Source: Streptomyces griseosporeus
GTDB taxonomy: Bacteria; Actinomycetota; Actinomycetes; Streptomycetales; Streptomycetaceae
Length of the DNA: 64,000 nucleotides
Reading direction: 5' to 3'
Assembly (NCBI RefSeq): GCF_014656055.1
Contig: NZ_BNBR01000007.1
Location: forward strand, 422,138-486,137
Below, piece by piece: positions 55,589 through 64,000 of the stretch. Position 1 is the stretch's first letter, and each line of letters begins with the position of its first letter. Below the pieces are notes generated by a model. It searched no databases. It saw only the letters and a program-made list of their open reading frames with translations, and had not been told where the DNA came from. The position numbers were made by a program, and so were the translations under genes.

Positions 55589-57556
55589 ATGTCGACCCTG
55601 AACCCCGAGCCGCTCTGGCAGCCCGATCCCGACCTCGCCGCCCAGGCACAGGTCACCAGGTTCCAGGCCTGGGCCGCCGAACGCCACGGCGCACCCGCCG
55701 AGGGCGGATATCCGGCGCTGCACCGCTGGTCCGTCGACCATCTGGAGACGTTCTGGAAGGCCGTCACAGAATGGTTCGACGTACGGTTCTCGACCCCCTA
55801 CGCGCGCGTGCTGGGCGACCGCGCCATGCCCGGAGCCGAGTGGTTCCCCGGCGCGACCCTGAACTACGCCGAGCACGCCCTGCGGGCCGCCGCCACCCGC
55901 CCGGACGAACCCGCCCTGCTCCATGTCGACGAGAGCCAGGAGGTACGCCCGACCACCTGGTCCGAGCTGCGCCGCCAGGTCGGCTCCCTCGCCGCCGAAC
56001 TGCGCGCCCTCGGCGTACGCCCCGGCGACCGCGTCAGCGGCTACCTGCCGAACATCCCCCAGGCCGTCGTCGCCCTGCTCGCCACGGCCGCCGTCGGCGG
56101 CGTGTGGACCTCCTGCGCGCCCGACTTCGGCGCCCGCAGTGTCCTCGACCGCTTCCAGCAGGTGGAGCCGGTCCTGCTGTTCACCGTCGACGGCTACCGG
56201 TACGGCGGCAAGGAGCACGACCGCCGTGAGACGGTCGCGGAGCTGCGCCGCGAGCTGCCCACCCTGCGCGCCGTCGTCCACATCCCGCTGCTGGGCACCG
56301 AGGCCCCCGAGGGGGCCCTGGAGTGGGCGGCGCTGACCTCGGCGGACACCGAGCCCGTCTTCGAGCAGGTGCCCTTCGACCACCCGCTGTGGGTGCTGTA
56401 CTCCTCCGGCACGACGGGCCTGCCCAAGGCGATCGTCCAGTCCCAGGGCGGCATCCTGGTCGAGCACCTCAAGCAGCTCGGCCTGCACTGCGACCTCGGC
56501 CCCGAGGACCGTTTCTTCTGGTACACCTCGACCGGCTGGATGATGTGGAACTTCCTGGTCTCCGGCCTGCTGACGGGCACCACGATCGTCCTGTACGACG
56601 GCAGCCCCGGCTACCCCGACACGGGCGCCCAGTGGCGGGTCGCCGAACGCACCGGGGCCACCCTCTACGGCACCTCCGCCGCGTACGTCATGGCCTGCCG
56701 CAAGGCGGGCGTCCACCCCTCCCGCGACTTCGACCTCACCCGGGTGAAGTGCGTCGCCACCACCGGCTCACCGCTGCCGCCCGACGGGTTCCGCTGGCTG
56801 CACGACGAGGTCCGCGACGACCTGTGGATCGCCTCCGTCAGCGGCGGCACCGACGTGTGCTCCTGCTTCGCGGGCGCCGTCCCGACCCTCCCGGTGTACG
56901 TCGGTGAGCTGCAGGCGCCCTGCCTCGGCACCGATCTGCAGTCCTGGGACCCGAGCGGCAAGCCCCTGACCGACGAGGTCGGCGAGCTGGTGGTCACCAA
57001 CCCGCTGCCGTCGATGCCGATCCACTTCTGGAACGACCCCGACGGCAGCCGGTACCACGACAGCTACTTCGACACCTACCCCGGCGTGTGGCGGCACGGC
57101 GACTGGATCACCGTCACCTCGCGCGGTTCCGTCGTCATCCACGGACGGTCCGACTCCACCCTCAACCGGCAGGGCGTCCGCATGGGCTCGGCCGACATCT
57201 ACGAGGCCGTCGAACGCCTGCCGGAGATCAAGGAATCCCTGGTCATCGGCATCGAGCAGCCCGACGGCGGCTACTGGATGCCCCTGTTCGTCCACCTGGC
57301 CCCCGGGGCCGTCCTCGACGACGCGCTCGTCAACCGCGTCAAGCAGACCATCCGCGAGCAGCTCTCCCCGCGCCACATCCCCGACGAGATCATCGAGGTG
57401 CCCGGAGTCCCGCACACCCTCACCGGCAAGCGCATCGAGGTCCCCGTCAAGCGCCTCCTCCAGGGCACCCCGCTGGAGAAGGCGGTCAACCCGGGTTCGA
57501 TCGACAACCTCGACCTGCTGCACTTCTACGAGGAGCTGGCCCGCAAGCGCGCCTGA
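55589..57556 (+). CDS. Acetoacetate-CoA ligase (acetoacetyl-CoA synthetase)
   Basis: A 655-aa ANL superfamily enzyme of AACS length. It begins PEPLWQPDPDLAAQAQVTRF, has the ATP-binding LYSSGTTGLPKAIVQSQGG, then FWYTSTGWMMWNFLVSGLL, and the late GRSDSTLNRQGVRMGSADIY and Lys in LTGKRIEVPVKRLL. It activates acetoacetate with ATP and CoA. The ATG at 55589 follows GGGAGCC. The gene converges with a MocR regulator (12 bases between stops). Confidence 0.93.
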   Translation: MSTLNPEPLWQPDPDLAAQAQVTRFQAWAAERHGAPAEGGYPALHRWSVDHLETFWKAVTEWFDVRFSTPYARVLGDRAMPGAEWFPGATLNYAEHALRAAATRPDEPALLHVDESQEVRPTTWSELRRQVGSLAAELRALGVRPGDRVSGYLPNIPQAVVALLATAAVGGVWTSCAPDFGARSVLDRFQQVEPVLLFTVDGYRYGGKEHDRRETVAELRRELPTLRAVVHIPLLGTEAPEGALEWAALTSADTEPVFEQVPFDHPLWVLYSSGTTGLPKAIVQSQGGILVEHLKQLGLHCDLGPEDRFFWYTSTGWMMWNFLVSGLLTGTTIVLYDGSPGYPDTGAQWRVAERTGATLYGTSAAYVMACRKAGVHPSRDFDLTRVKCVATTGSPLPPDGFRWLHDEVRDDLWIASVSGGTDVCSCFAGAVPTLPVYVGELQAPCLGTDLQSWDPSGKPLTDEVGELVVTNPLPSMPIHFWNDPDGSRYHDSYFDTYPGVWRHGDWITVTSRGSVVIHGRSDSTLNRQGVRMGSADIYEAVERLPEIKESLVIGIEQPDGGYWMPLFVHLAPGAVLDDALVNRVKQTIREQLSPRHIPDEIIEVPGVPHTLTGKRIEVPVKRLLQGTPLEKAVNPGSIDNLDLLHFYEELARKRA

Positions 57557-57568
57557 CCGTACGGCCGG

Positions 57569-58888
57569 TCACCCACCGTAGGTGGCCTCGGACTCGCCGA
57601 GCACGGAGGCGAAGTCCGAGGCCAGCCGCGCCGCGTCGGCCGGCTCCAGCTCGGCCACCGAGATCCGCACCCCGGGCTCGGACGACAGCCGGAACCGCGC
57701 GCCGGCCGCGATCCACCAGCCGTACGAGCGCAGCCCGTTCACCACGGCCGACTCGTCCCGCACCGGCACCCAGAGATTCATCCCGCTCACCCCGTGCGCC
57801 GCGATGCCCCGCTCACCCAGCTCCCGCAGCAGCGCACCGCGCCGCTCGGCGTACGTCTCCTCGGCGCGAGCCACCAACGCGCGCGTGGCGGTGTCGTTCA
57901 GCAGGCCCAGCACCGTCGCCTGCAGCAGATGACTGACCCAGCCGGACGTGAGCAGCAGCCGCCCGTCGTGCCGGGCCAGCGTCACCGGGTCACAGGCGGC
58001 GGCGGCCCAGCGCAGATCCGTCCCGAGGAACTTGCTGACCGTCCGCACGTGCACCCAGCGGCCGAGCCCTGCCGATGTCAGTGTCCTCAGAGGCGCGCCG
58101 GCGATCGCGGAGGCGTGGTCGTTCTCCACCACGAGCACGTCCGGCTCGCTCCGCAGCACCTCCACCAGCGCGTCCCGGCGCGCCGCGGAGAACCTGCCGC
58201 CGTACGGGTTCTGCGCCCGCGGACTGCACACGACGGCCCGCGCACCCGCCCGCAGGGCGCCGCGCAGCGCCTCGGGACGCATCCCCTCGTCGTCCACGGC
58301 GACCGGCACGATCCGCAGCCCCAGCGCCGCCACCAGGTCCAGCAGATGGTGATAGCCGGGATCCTCCATCGCGACGGCGTCGCCGGGGCGCAGCTCCACC
58401 GCCAGCAGACGCCCGATCAGATCGAGCGCACCGTGCGCGAAGGTCACGTGCTCCACGGGTACGCCGTCGGGCCGCAGCCAGTCGCGCACGGCGTCCTCCA
58501 GCCGCTCCAGCCGCGGGGAGGCCCGGTGCGAGCGGGCGCCCGGGGACAGCTGTGTGGGCGGTGCCAGAGCCGGCAGCAGCCGCGGGTCGGGGTGCCCGCC
58601 GGCCAGGTCGCGCAGGCCGTCGGGCACCTTGGGCGGGCGTCGCGAGGCCACCGCCGGCGCCGCTGCGACCACCGTCCCGCCCCGCCCGCGTGTGACCACG
58701 ATGCCCCGCCGCCGCAGCTCCTTGTAAGCCGTCGCGACCGTCCCCGGACTCACCCCCAGCTCGTCCGCCAGCCGCCGGACCGGAGGCAGCGCCACCCCCG
58801 GCCCCAAGTCCCCCTCCGCCACGCCGCGTTCGACCGACGCGGCAATTCCCTTGGCCGTCGTACCACGAATCCCATATTGTGTTGCCAC
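57569..58888 (-). CDS. MocR-type GntR/aminotransferase regulator (second)
   Basis: A 439-aa MocR protein. It has a N-terminal GntR HTH (LADELGVSPGTVATAYKELR) and an aminotransferase-like domain with Lys286 in TVSKFLG, SPRAQNPYG and VVENDHAS; PLP binding is expected. GTG start at 58888, 45 bases from the GTG of the divergent MFS gene. The intergenic region contains a TGTATcaATACA palindrome and the repeat GTTGCCA-C-GTTGCCA, likely operator elements. Control of the MFS gene is the natural inference. Confidence 0.88.
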   Translation of the reverse strand: MATQYGIRGTTAKGIAASVERGVAEGDLGPGVALPPVRRLADELGVSPGTVATAYKELRRRGIVVTRGRGGTVVAAAPAVASRRPPKVPDGLRDLAGGHPDPRLLPALAPPTQLSPGARSHRASPRLERLEDAVRDWLRPDGVPVEHVTFAHGALDLIGRLLAVELRPGDAVAMEDPGYHHLLDLVAALGLRIVPVAVDDEGMRPEALRGALRAGARAVVCSPRAQNPYGGRFSAARRDALVEVLRSEPDVLVVENDHASAIAGAPLRTLTSAGLGRWVHVRTVSKFLGTDLRWAAAACDPVTLARHDGRLLLTSGWVSHLLQATVLGLLNDTATRALVARAEETYAERRGALLRELGERGIAAHGVSGMNLWVPVRDESAVVNGLRSYGWWIAAGARFRLSSEPGVRISVAELEPADAARLASDFASVLGESEATYGG

Positions 58889-58911
58889 GTTGCCAACTAT
58901 GTATCAATACA
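58881..58911. promoter_or_regulatory. Repeats in the MocR/MFS shared promoter
   Basis: Tandem GTTGCCA repeats occur at 58881-58887 and 58889-58895, and the inverted repeat TGTAT-CA-ATACA at 58900-58911. They span the start of the MocR gene and its promoter, in an A/T-rich stretch unusual for the window. Confidence 0.4.
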
Positions 58912-58933
58912 AAGTCGGACGCAAGGGGGAGCA

Positions 58934-60208
58934 GTGCAGCCGATCCGTCGCGCAGCCGGATGGTGGGAAGGCATACCCGGAGGACGCGACGGCCGCAGCA
59001 TGCTCGCCATCGCCCTCGTCGACCGCATCGGCAGCGGCCTGTGGGCCTCCGTCTCCGTCCTGTACTTCACCTACGTCTCCGGACTCTCCGTCGCCCAGAT
59101 CGGCACCCTCGCCGCCACCGCCGGAGCCATCGGCATCGCCGGCGCCCCCATCGGCGGCCACCTTGCCGACCGCTTCCCCCTCACCCGCGTCCTGATCACC
59201 GTCCAACTCCTGCGCGCCCTCGCCTCCTTCGCGCTGCTGGCCGCCGACCACTACGCCCTGCTGCTCGTCTGCTCCGCCGTCGGCGGCCTCGGCGACCGCG
59301 CCTCCAGCGTCCTCACCCGGCTCTACGCCACCCGTATCGCCGGACCCGACCGCGTCCGCTACCAGGCCGTCCACCGCACCCTCGCCAACGCGGGCTGGGC
59401 CGTCGGCGGCCTCGCCGCGGCGGCCGCCCTCACCCTCGGCACCACCACCGCCTACCAGGGGCTCCTCGCCGGAGACGCCCTCTCCTTCGTCGCCTCCGCA
59501 CTCCTCACCCTGCGCTGCGCCGAACCACCGTCCAGGGCGCGGACCGTCACCGACTCGACCGCCACCACACCGACGACCGAGCCGACCGGCCCGTGGCGCG
59601 ACCGCACCTACCTCGCCTACGTCGCCACCGAGACCGTCCTCTTCCTCGACGACGCCGTCTTCAAGGTCGGCCTGCCGCTGTGGATCGCCCACGCGAGCCA
59701 CGCCCCGCACGGCCTGGCACCACTGCTCCTGGTGCTGAACAACGTCATGGTCGTCGCCCTCCAGGTCCCCCTCGCCCGCTTCGGCGCCACGACCGCCGCC
59801 GCCCGCGCCCTCCTCATCCCCCTCTCCGCCGCCTTCGCCCTCGGCGGCGCCACCATGGCCCTGTCAGCCACGGGCTCGACGGTGACCTCGACACTCCTGC
59901 TCACCGCGGCGGCCGTCGCCTTCACCCTGGCCGAGATGCTCCACGCCACCGTCTCCTGGGAACTCTCCGTCGCCCTCGCCCCCGAGACCGCGCAGGGCAC
60001 CTACCTCGGCGTCCACGGCCTGGCCCAGTCCGCCCAACGCAGCGTCGGCCCACTCGCCGTCACCGCGGCCATCACCACCGGCCCCCTCGGCTGGGCAGGC
60101 TTCGGCACCGTCATCGCCCTGACCTGCATCGTTCAGCACCGCCTGGTCCGCGAGCGCCTCACCCACAGCCCGTTGTCAGTGGGGCCGGTTACTGTGAGTG
60201 AGCATTGA
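58934..60208 (+). CDS. MFS transporter
   Basis: A 424-aa integral membrane protein with about 12 hydrophobic segments: SMLAIALVDRIGSGLWASVS at TM1, a GGHLADRFPLTRVL loop after TM2, and later DDAVFKVGLPLWIAH. It resembles drug/metabolite exporters of the MFS. GTG start at 58934 with AAGGGGGAG upstream. It is divergent from a MocR regulator and followed at 22 bases by a conserved unknown, so an operon is likely. Substrate unknown. Confidence 0.85.
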   Translation: MQPIRRAAGWWEGIPGGRDGRSMLAIALVDRIGSGLWASVSVLYFTYVSGLSVAQIGTLAATAGAIGIAGAPIGGHLADRFPLTRVLITVQLLRALASFALLAADHYALLLVCSAVGGLGDRASSVLTRLYATRIAGPDRVRYQAVHRTLANAGWAVGGLAAAAALTLGTTTAYQGLLAGDALSFVASALLTLRCAEPPSRARTVTDSTATTPTTEPTGPWRDRTYLAYVATETVLFLDDAVFKVGLPLWIAHASHAPHGLAPLLLVLNNVMVVALQVPLARFGATTAAARALLIPLSAAFALGGATMALSATGSTVTSTLLLTAAAVAFTLAEMLHATVSWELSVALAPETAQGTYLGVHGLAQSAQRSVGPLAVTAAITTGPLGWAGFGTVIALTCIVQHRLVRERLTHSPLSVGPVTVSEH

Positions 60209-60230
60209 TCGACCGCGCACAGGGGGAAAC

Positions 60231-61124
60231 ATGGCGCACACCGACCAGCAGACCGTCCGACACGTCCTGCGCCGCGAAATGGCCGGCACCATCGGACTCC
60301 TCACCGACGAGCACGACTTCCGCGCCATGCGGCGCTACCGCACCTTCACCTTCGACGACCACACCGCCTACCTCCGGGAGATGGAGGACTTCCTCAGGAG
60401 CCGCGCCGCCCAGGGAGGCCACACCACCGTCGCCCTCTTCGACCCGCAGGAGTACGCCGACTTCTGCGCCGACATGGACCTCGACCCCGACCTGCCCGCC
60501 AGCCGCACCCGCTTCACCGCCGAACTCGCCGGCACGGGCACGACCCTTCCCTACGAGGGGCAACCCCTCGACGAACTGGTCCCCGCCCTCGTCGACGAGG
60601 CAGTACGCCAGGCGACCTGGGAGTACGCCGCCACCCTCCTCGCCCGCCTCGGCACCTGCGCCACCTGCGGCGAGGACATCGGCCGCGCCGCCTTCGCCCG
60701 AGCCTCCCGGCTCCTCGCCCGCATCCTCGACACCGCCCCACCCGGCAACCGCCACCTCGTCGTCAGCGTCTCCGGCACCCCCGAGACCCTGATCTCCGTC
60801 CTCCACGCCGACGACGAGGGCAACGGCTCCACCCGGCTCGACGAGGCCGAAGCCCTCGAGTTCACCACCGTCCTCGCCCTCGGCCTCGGCACCCACAGCC
60901 CCGGCGGACTCGTGATGCGCACCAGCAACCCCGGCCAGCGCGACCGTGTCTACGGCTGGCGGCTGCGCGGCCAGGCATTCCAGCCCCTGAGCGCCGGCGA
61001 GGTCTTCGACGCCTACTGCAACGACATCGAAACGGGAGAACTCATCTCCCCCGAGTCCGACGTCGACTACTGCGAGCCACCCGACCTCGGAGAAGAGGAC
61101 ACGGCACCGGGCCACCGCCACTGA
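60231..61124 (+). CDS. Conserved hypothetical protein (297 aa)
   Basis: A 297-aa soluble protein of unknown family. Features are MAHTDQQTVRHVLRREMAG, an acidic patch (ALFDPQEYADFCADMDLDPD), a CATCGEDIG motif with two Cys (near residue 145-148), and VSVSGTPETLISVLHADDEG. AGGGGGAAAC precedes the ATG at 60231. It follows the MFS gene by 22 bases, so cotranscription is likely. I do not assign a function. Confidence 0.75.
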   Translation: MAHTDQQTVRHVLRREMAGTIGLLTDEHDFRAMRRYRTFTFDDHTAYLREMEDFLRSRAAQGGHTTVALFDPQEYADFCADMDLDPDLPASRTRFTAELAGTGTTLPYEGQPLDELVPALVDEAVRQATWEYAATLLARLGTCATCGEDIGRAAFARASRLLARILDTAPPGNRHLVVSVSGTPETLISVLHADDEGNGSTRLDEAEALEFTTVLALGLGTHSPGGLVMRTSNPGQRDRVYGWRLRGQAFQPLSAGEVFDAYCNDIETGELISPESDVDYCEPPDLGEEDTAPGHRH

Positions 61125-61128
61125 ACGC

Positions 61129-61166
61129 CCGAGGGGCGCCCCACCCGCAGGTGGGACGCCCCTCGG
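61129..61166. terminator. Bidirectional terminator before ptsI
   Basis: A 17-bp stem with one C-A mismatch, 61129-61145 and 61150-61166, has a 4-base loop (CGCA). It lies between the convergent 297-aa protein gene and ptsI. Confidence 0.75.
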
Positions 61167-61196
61167 TACCGGCCACGGCCTCGCGCCGTGCGATGC

Positions 61197-62867
61197 CTAC
61201 TCGCCGGACAGCACCGCCTGCGCCGCGTTCCGCGCCTCCTCGGCACTGTCCGCCGCCCGGGCCGCGGCGGCGGCCCGCTCGCACTGGGCCAGCGTGTACT
61301 TCGCCAGCGTCGCCCGCACATAGGGAATGGACGCCGCACCCATGGAGAGAGAGGTGACACCCAGACCGGTCAGCACACACGCCAGCAGCGGGTCGGACGC
61401 GGCCTCACCGCAGACACCACAGCTCTTGCCCTCGGCCTTCGCCGCCTCGGCGGACAGCGCGACCAGGTCGAGCAGCGCCGGCTGCCACGGATCCTGCAGA
61501 CGGGAGACCGCGCCCACCTGACGGTCGGCGGCGAAGGTGTACTGCGCGAGGTCGTTGGTCCCCAGGGACAGGAACTCGACCTCCTGAAGGATGGAGCGCG
61601 CCCGCAGCGCGGCCGAGGGGATCTCGACCATCGCGCCGAACTTCGCCCGCAGCCCGGCCTCACGGCACGCGTCCGCGAACGCCTTGGCATCCGCGCGGTC
61701 GGCCACCATCGGAGCCATGACCTCGAGATACACCGGCAGGCCCTCGGCGGCCTTGGCCAGGGCGGTCAGCTGCGTGCGCAGCACCTCCGGGTGGTCGAGC
61801 AGCGTGCGCAGCCCACGCACACCGAGCGCCGGGTTCGGCTCGTCGGCGGGGGTCAGGAAGTCCAGCGGCTTGTCCGCACCCGCGTCCAGGACCCGCACGA
61901 CCACGCGACCCTCGGGGAAAGCCTCCAGCACCTGGCGGTAGGCCTCGACCTGCTTCTCCTCGGACGGCGCGTTCTTGTTGTCGTCCAGGAACAGGAACTC
62001 GGTGCGGAACAGACCCACACCCTCGGCACCCGCCTCGACCGCCGCGGGCACGTCCGCCGGACCACCGATGTTGGCCAGCAGCGGCACCTTGTGCCCGTCC
62101 GCGGTGGCGCCGGGACCGGTGGAAGCCGCCAGCGCGGCCTTGCGCTCGGCCGCCGCAGCCGTCAGCTGCTCCTTCTTCTCCTCGCTGGGGTTCACGAAGA
62201 TCTCACCGGTGCTGCCGTCCACGGCGATGACCGTGCCCTCGGCAAGCTCCCCGGCGCCGGGCAGCGCCACCACGGCCGGCACACCGAGCGCCCGCGCCAG
62301 GATCGCGCTGTGACTGGTCGGCCCGCCCTCCTCGGTGACGAACCCGAGCACCAGCGTCGGGTCCAGCAGAGCCGTGTCGGCCGGCGCGAGGTCCCGCGCC
62401 ACCAGCACGTACGGCTCGTCGCTGTCCGGCACGCCCGGCATCGGAACCCCGAGCAGACGGGCGACGATACGATTCCGCACGTCGTCCAGGTCGGCCACGC
62501 GGCCGGCGAGGTACTCGCCCGCCGCGGCGAGCAGCTCACGGTAGGCGGCGAACGCGTCGTACACCGCGCGCTCCGCCGTGCTGCCGACGGCGATGCGCCG
62601 GTCCACGTCCGCCATCAACTCGGGGTCCCGGGCCATCATGGCCTGCGCCTCGAGCACTGCCTGAGCTTCGCCCCCCGCCAGATTGCCGCGCGCCGTCAGA
62701 TCGGCGGCGACAGCCTCGACGGCCTTGCGAGCGCGCCCCTGTTCACGCTCCGCCTCGTCCGCCGGGATCTGCTTGGCAGGCGGTTCGAGCACCGCCGTTC
62801 CCATGTGCCGAACCTCGCCGATCGCCACACCGTGGCTCACGCCGACGCCTCGCAGCGTTGTCTCCAT
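61197..62867 (-). CDS. ptsI: PTS enzyme I
   Basis: A 556-aa phosphoenolpyruvate-protein phosphotransferase. The N-terminal HPr-binding helical region comes first, then the phosphohistidine site GGPTSHSAILAR with His186, and the C-terminal PEP-binding barrel (GLFRTEFLFLDDN, LSLGTNDLAQYT, the Cys loop SCGVCGEAASDPLL). It starts the phosphate chain PEP to HPr to the EIIs and EIIA. ATG at 62867. crr is 78 bases upstream, and the two form the crr-ptsI operon. Confidence 0.97.
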   Translation of the reverse strand: METTLRGVGVSHGVAIGEVRHMGTAVLEPPAKQIPADEAEREQGRARKAVEAVAADLTARGNLAGGEAQAVLEAQAMMARDPELMADVDRRIAVGSTAERAVYDAFAAYRELLAAAGEYLAGRVADLDDVRNRIVARLLGVPMPGVPDSDEPYVLVARDLAPADTALLDPTLVLGFVTEEGGPTSHSAILARALGVPAVVALPGAGELAEGTVIAVDGSTGEIFVNPSEEKKEQLTAAAAERKAALAASTGPGATADGHKVPLLANIGGPADVPAAVEAGAEGVGLFRTEFLFLDDNKNAPSEEKQVEAYRQVLEAFPEGRVVVRVLDAGADKPLDFLTPADEPNPALGVRGLRTLLDHPEVLRTQLTALAKAAEGLPVYLEVMAPMVADRADAKAFADACREAGLRAKFGAMVEIPSAALRARSILQEVEFLSLGTNDLAQYTFAADRQVGAVSRLQDPWQPALLDLVALSAEAAKAEGKSCGVCGEAASDPLLACVLTGLGVTSLSMGAASIPYVRATLAKYTLAQCERAAAAARAADSAEEARNAAQAVLSGE

Positions 62868-62945
62868 CTCACCCGTCTCCGATAGTGCGGCGGGTCCCGC
62901 CGCCGCGGTGGTTGTCCTGACAGCCGTCCAGGGACGGCGCCGACG

Positions 62946-63395
62946 TCACTTCCAGACGAAGAGAGCGTCGCCGGCCTTCACATCGCCGTCCTCACGGAGC
63001 TCGGACAGGGCCTCCGCCGTGGCCTCAAGTGCCACGACGGGGCACACCGGGGACTTGCCGGCGGCCTCCACGGCGGCCGGGTTCCAGCGCACGATGCTCT
63101 GGCCGCGGGTGACGGTGTCGCCCTTGTTCACGAGGAGCTCGAAGCCCTCGCCGTTGAGCTGCACCGTGTCGATGCCGAGGTGGGTGAGCACACCGTGCCC
63201 GCTCTCGTCGACGACGACGAAGGCGTGCGGGTGCAGAGAGACGATCACGCCGTCGACGGGCGAGACGGCCTCGGACGGCTCACGCACGGGATCGATCGCG
63301 GTGCCCGGGCCGACCATGGCCCCGGAGAAGACCGGATCCGGTACGGCGGCCAGTCCGATGGCGCGTCCTACCAGCGGGGACGTCACGGTGGTCAT
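62946..63395 (-). CDS. crr: PTS glucose-type EIIA
   Basis: A 149-aa EIIA-Glc protein. The phosphoacceptor is His72 in VLTHLGIDTVQL and the partner His57 in HPHAFVV. It is the single-domain crr form. It carries phosphate from HPr to sugar EIIB domains (in Streptomyces, GlcNAc transport). Ribosome-binding GGGAGG precedes the ATG at 63395. Its promoter region holds a DasR-like site, fitting known DasR control of crr-ptsI. Confidence 0.95.
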   Translation of the reverse strand: MTTVTSPLVGRAIGLAAVPDPVFSGAMVGPGTAIDPVREPSEAVSPVDGVIVSLHPHAFVVVDESGHGVLTHLGIDTVQLNGEGFELLVNKGDTVTRGQSIVRWNPAAVEAAGKSPVCPVVALEATAEALSELREDGDVKAGDALFVWK

Positions 63396-63510
63396 GGGAA
63401 GCCTCCCAGGGGTGGAGATTCATATGGGCCGTCACTGCCTGTCCCGGACGGTGCACTGAGCAGCAGCGTATGTCACAGGAAGTGCCGGTTCCGCACGATA
63501 GCTTCCGACT

Positions 63511-63526
63511 AGAGGTCTAGACCACC
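63511..63526. promoter_or_regulatory. DasR-responsive element (dre)
   Basis: AGAGGTCTAGACCACC holds the perfect GGTCTAGACC core and matches the dre consensus (A(G/C)TGGTCTAGACCA(G/C)T) at 13 of 16 positions or better. It is 116 bases upstream of crr and 13 bases before the -35 of the rRNA promoter on the other strand. Confidence 0.75.
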
Positions 63527-63538
63527 CCTTCCATCGAT

Positions 63539-63568
63539 TTGCACCGACTCAGAGGCCCCGTGTACAGT
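63539..63568 (+). promoter_or_regulatory. rRNA operon promoter (upstream)
   Basis: TTGCAC (63539-63544) and TACAGT (63563-63568) with an 18-base spacer: a good SigA-type promoter directed toward the 16S gene, about 380 bases upstream. Confidence 0.65.
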
Positions 63569-63676
63569 CGTACTCCTGCACGGGGCGGAGTGACGCGACC
63601 TCGCATCCTGGCCCGGCAGCACCCAACTTGCCAGATCCTATCTCGGGATCACCTTCTGCATGCCTGCAGGGTGGTG

Positions 63677-63706
63677 GTCAGAGGGACGGAAAAACGCTGG
63701 TAGAGT
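63677..63706 (+). promoter_or_regulatory. rRNA operon promoter (downstream)
   Basis: TAGAGT (63701-63706) is a near-ideal -10 followed by the AACACCGAAGGGAAG start typical of Streptomyces rRNA leaders. The -35 is poor (GTCAGA, 63677-63682, spacer 18), as is common for rrn promoters here. Confidence 0.65.
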
Positions 63707-63947
63707 TGGGAACACCGAAGGGAAGCCCGGAGGAAAGCCCGAGAGGGTGAGTACAAAGGAAGCGACCGTTCCTTGAGAACTCAACAGCGTGCCAAAAGTC
63801 AACGCCAGATATGTTGATACCCCGTCCATCGGGTTTCCGATGGTCGAGGTTCCTTTGAAAAAACACAGCGAGGACGCTGTGAACGGTCGGGCCTATTCCG
63901 CCTGACTGTTCCGCTCTCGTGGTGTCGACCGGGTTACCGGTAAACAT
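63707..63947 (+). other. 16S rRNA leader with boxA-like antitermination element
   Basis: The leader between the promoter and the mature 16S end contains CCTTGAGAACTCAACAG at about 63770-63786, the actinobacterial boxA-type element for antitermination. It also holds several hairpin-forming and RNase III processing sequences (for example GGAAGCCCGGAGGAAAGCC-like purine region near 63721). No gene. Confidence 0.7.
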
Positions 63948-64000
63948 TCACGGAGAGTTTGATCCTGGCTCAGGACGAACGCTGGCGGCGTGCTTAACAC
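63948..64000 (+). rRNA. 16S ribosomal RNA (5' end, partial)
   Basis: Begins TCACGGAGAGTTTGATCC, the conserved 5' end of 16S rRNA, followed by the universal GGCTCAGGACGAACGCTGG segment. Only 53 bases are inside the window; the operon continues beyond 64000. Confidence 0.97.

Overview
The window is very GC-rich actinobacterial DNA. Nearly all coding uses G/C third positions, and GTG starts are common. The gene content (RbpA, a conservon operon, a DasR-type operator, an FxsA protein and a typical Streptomyces 16S leader) points to a Streptomyces chromosome core region. From memory, the order matches the S. coelicolor segment running from the SCO1440s down to crr/ptsI (SCO1390/1391), with rbpA (SCO1421) and ppm1 (SCO1423) in between. 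I could not check this by search. No CRISPR array, insertion sequence or tRNA was found.

Layout. 1-10.6 kb: two CNNM/CBS membrane proteins, an orphan EccA-like AAA ATPase, a small P-loop kinase, a secreted C39-type peptidase, a 48-aa membrane protein, a TetR regulator, an acyl-CoA dehydrogenase and an Lrp regulator. 10.6-17.8 kb: amidohydrolase, Ppm1, FxsA, RbpA (with a textbook SigR promoter), an MFS protein, a GDPD phosphodiesterase and a YczE-like membrane protein. 17.9-24.2 kb: a MocR regulator, a FtsK-like ATPase with a damaged P-loop plus a 64-aa membrane partner, an ankyrin protein, a 19-codon leader-like ORF before a HEAT-repeat protein, and the wreck of a glycosyltransferase gene. 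24.2-29.5 kb: an overlapping operon MFS-DUF1445-pxpA-pxpB-pxpC for 5-oxoproline (and probably D-glutamate) use, with a divergent GntR regulator and a perfect operator between them. 29.6-36.7 kb: a three-gene operon with a MukB-sized SMC-like ATPase preceded by two helical proteins in the order expected of a condensin (MukFEB / MksFEB / JetABC). No nuclease gene is attached, and this is the most interesting uncharacterised system here. 36.8-38.4 kb: an IclR regulator and a small membrane protein. 38.8-46.9 kb: a conservon (sensor kinase, roadblock, DUF742, Ras-like GTPase) with a 1205-aa fused hydantoinase/5-oxoprolinase lodged between its third and fourth genes. 47-52.9 kb: glpK-glpF, an EAL-CBS-GGDEF protein, a secreted VanX-like dipeptidase and a Nudix hydrolase. 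53-61.1 kb: a GH31 glucosidase, acetoacetyl-CoA synthetase, a second MocR regulator diverging from an MFS gene, and a conserved unknown. 61.2-64 kb: ptsI and crr, a DasR-like site, and the promoters, leader and first bases of a 16S rRNA gene.

Functional threads. One is PTS sugar control (ptsI, crr, dre site) placed back to back with an rRNA operon. The second is oxoproline metabolism, present twice in unrelated forms (PxpABC and the fused hydantoinase type). The third is signalling and regulation (conservon, c-di-GMP protein, two MocR, GntR, TetR, IclR and Lrp regulators, RbpA). Several convergent gene pairs end in strong inverted repeats that serve as two-way terminators.
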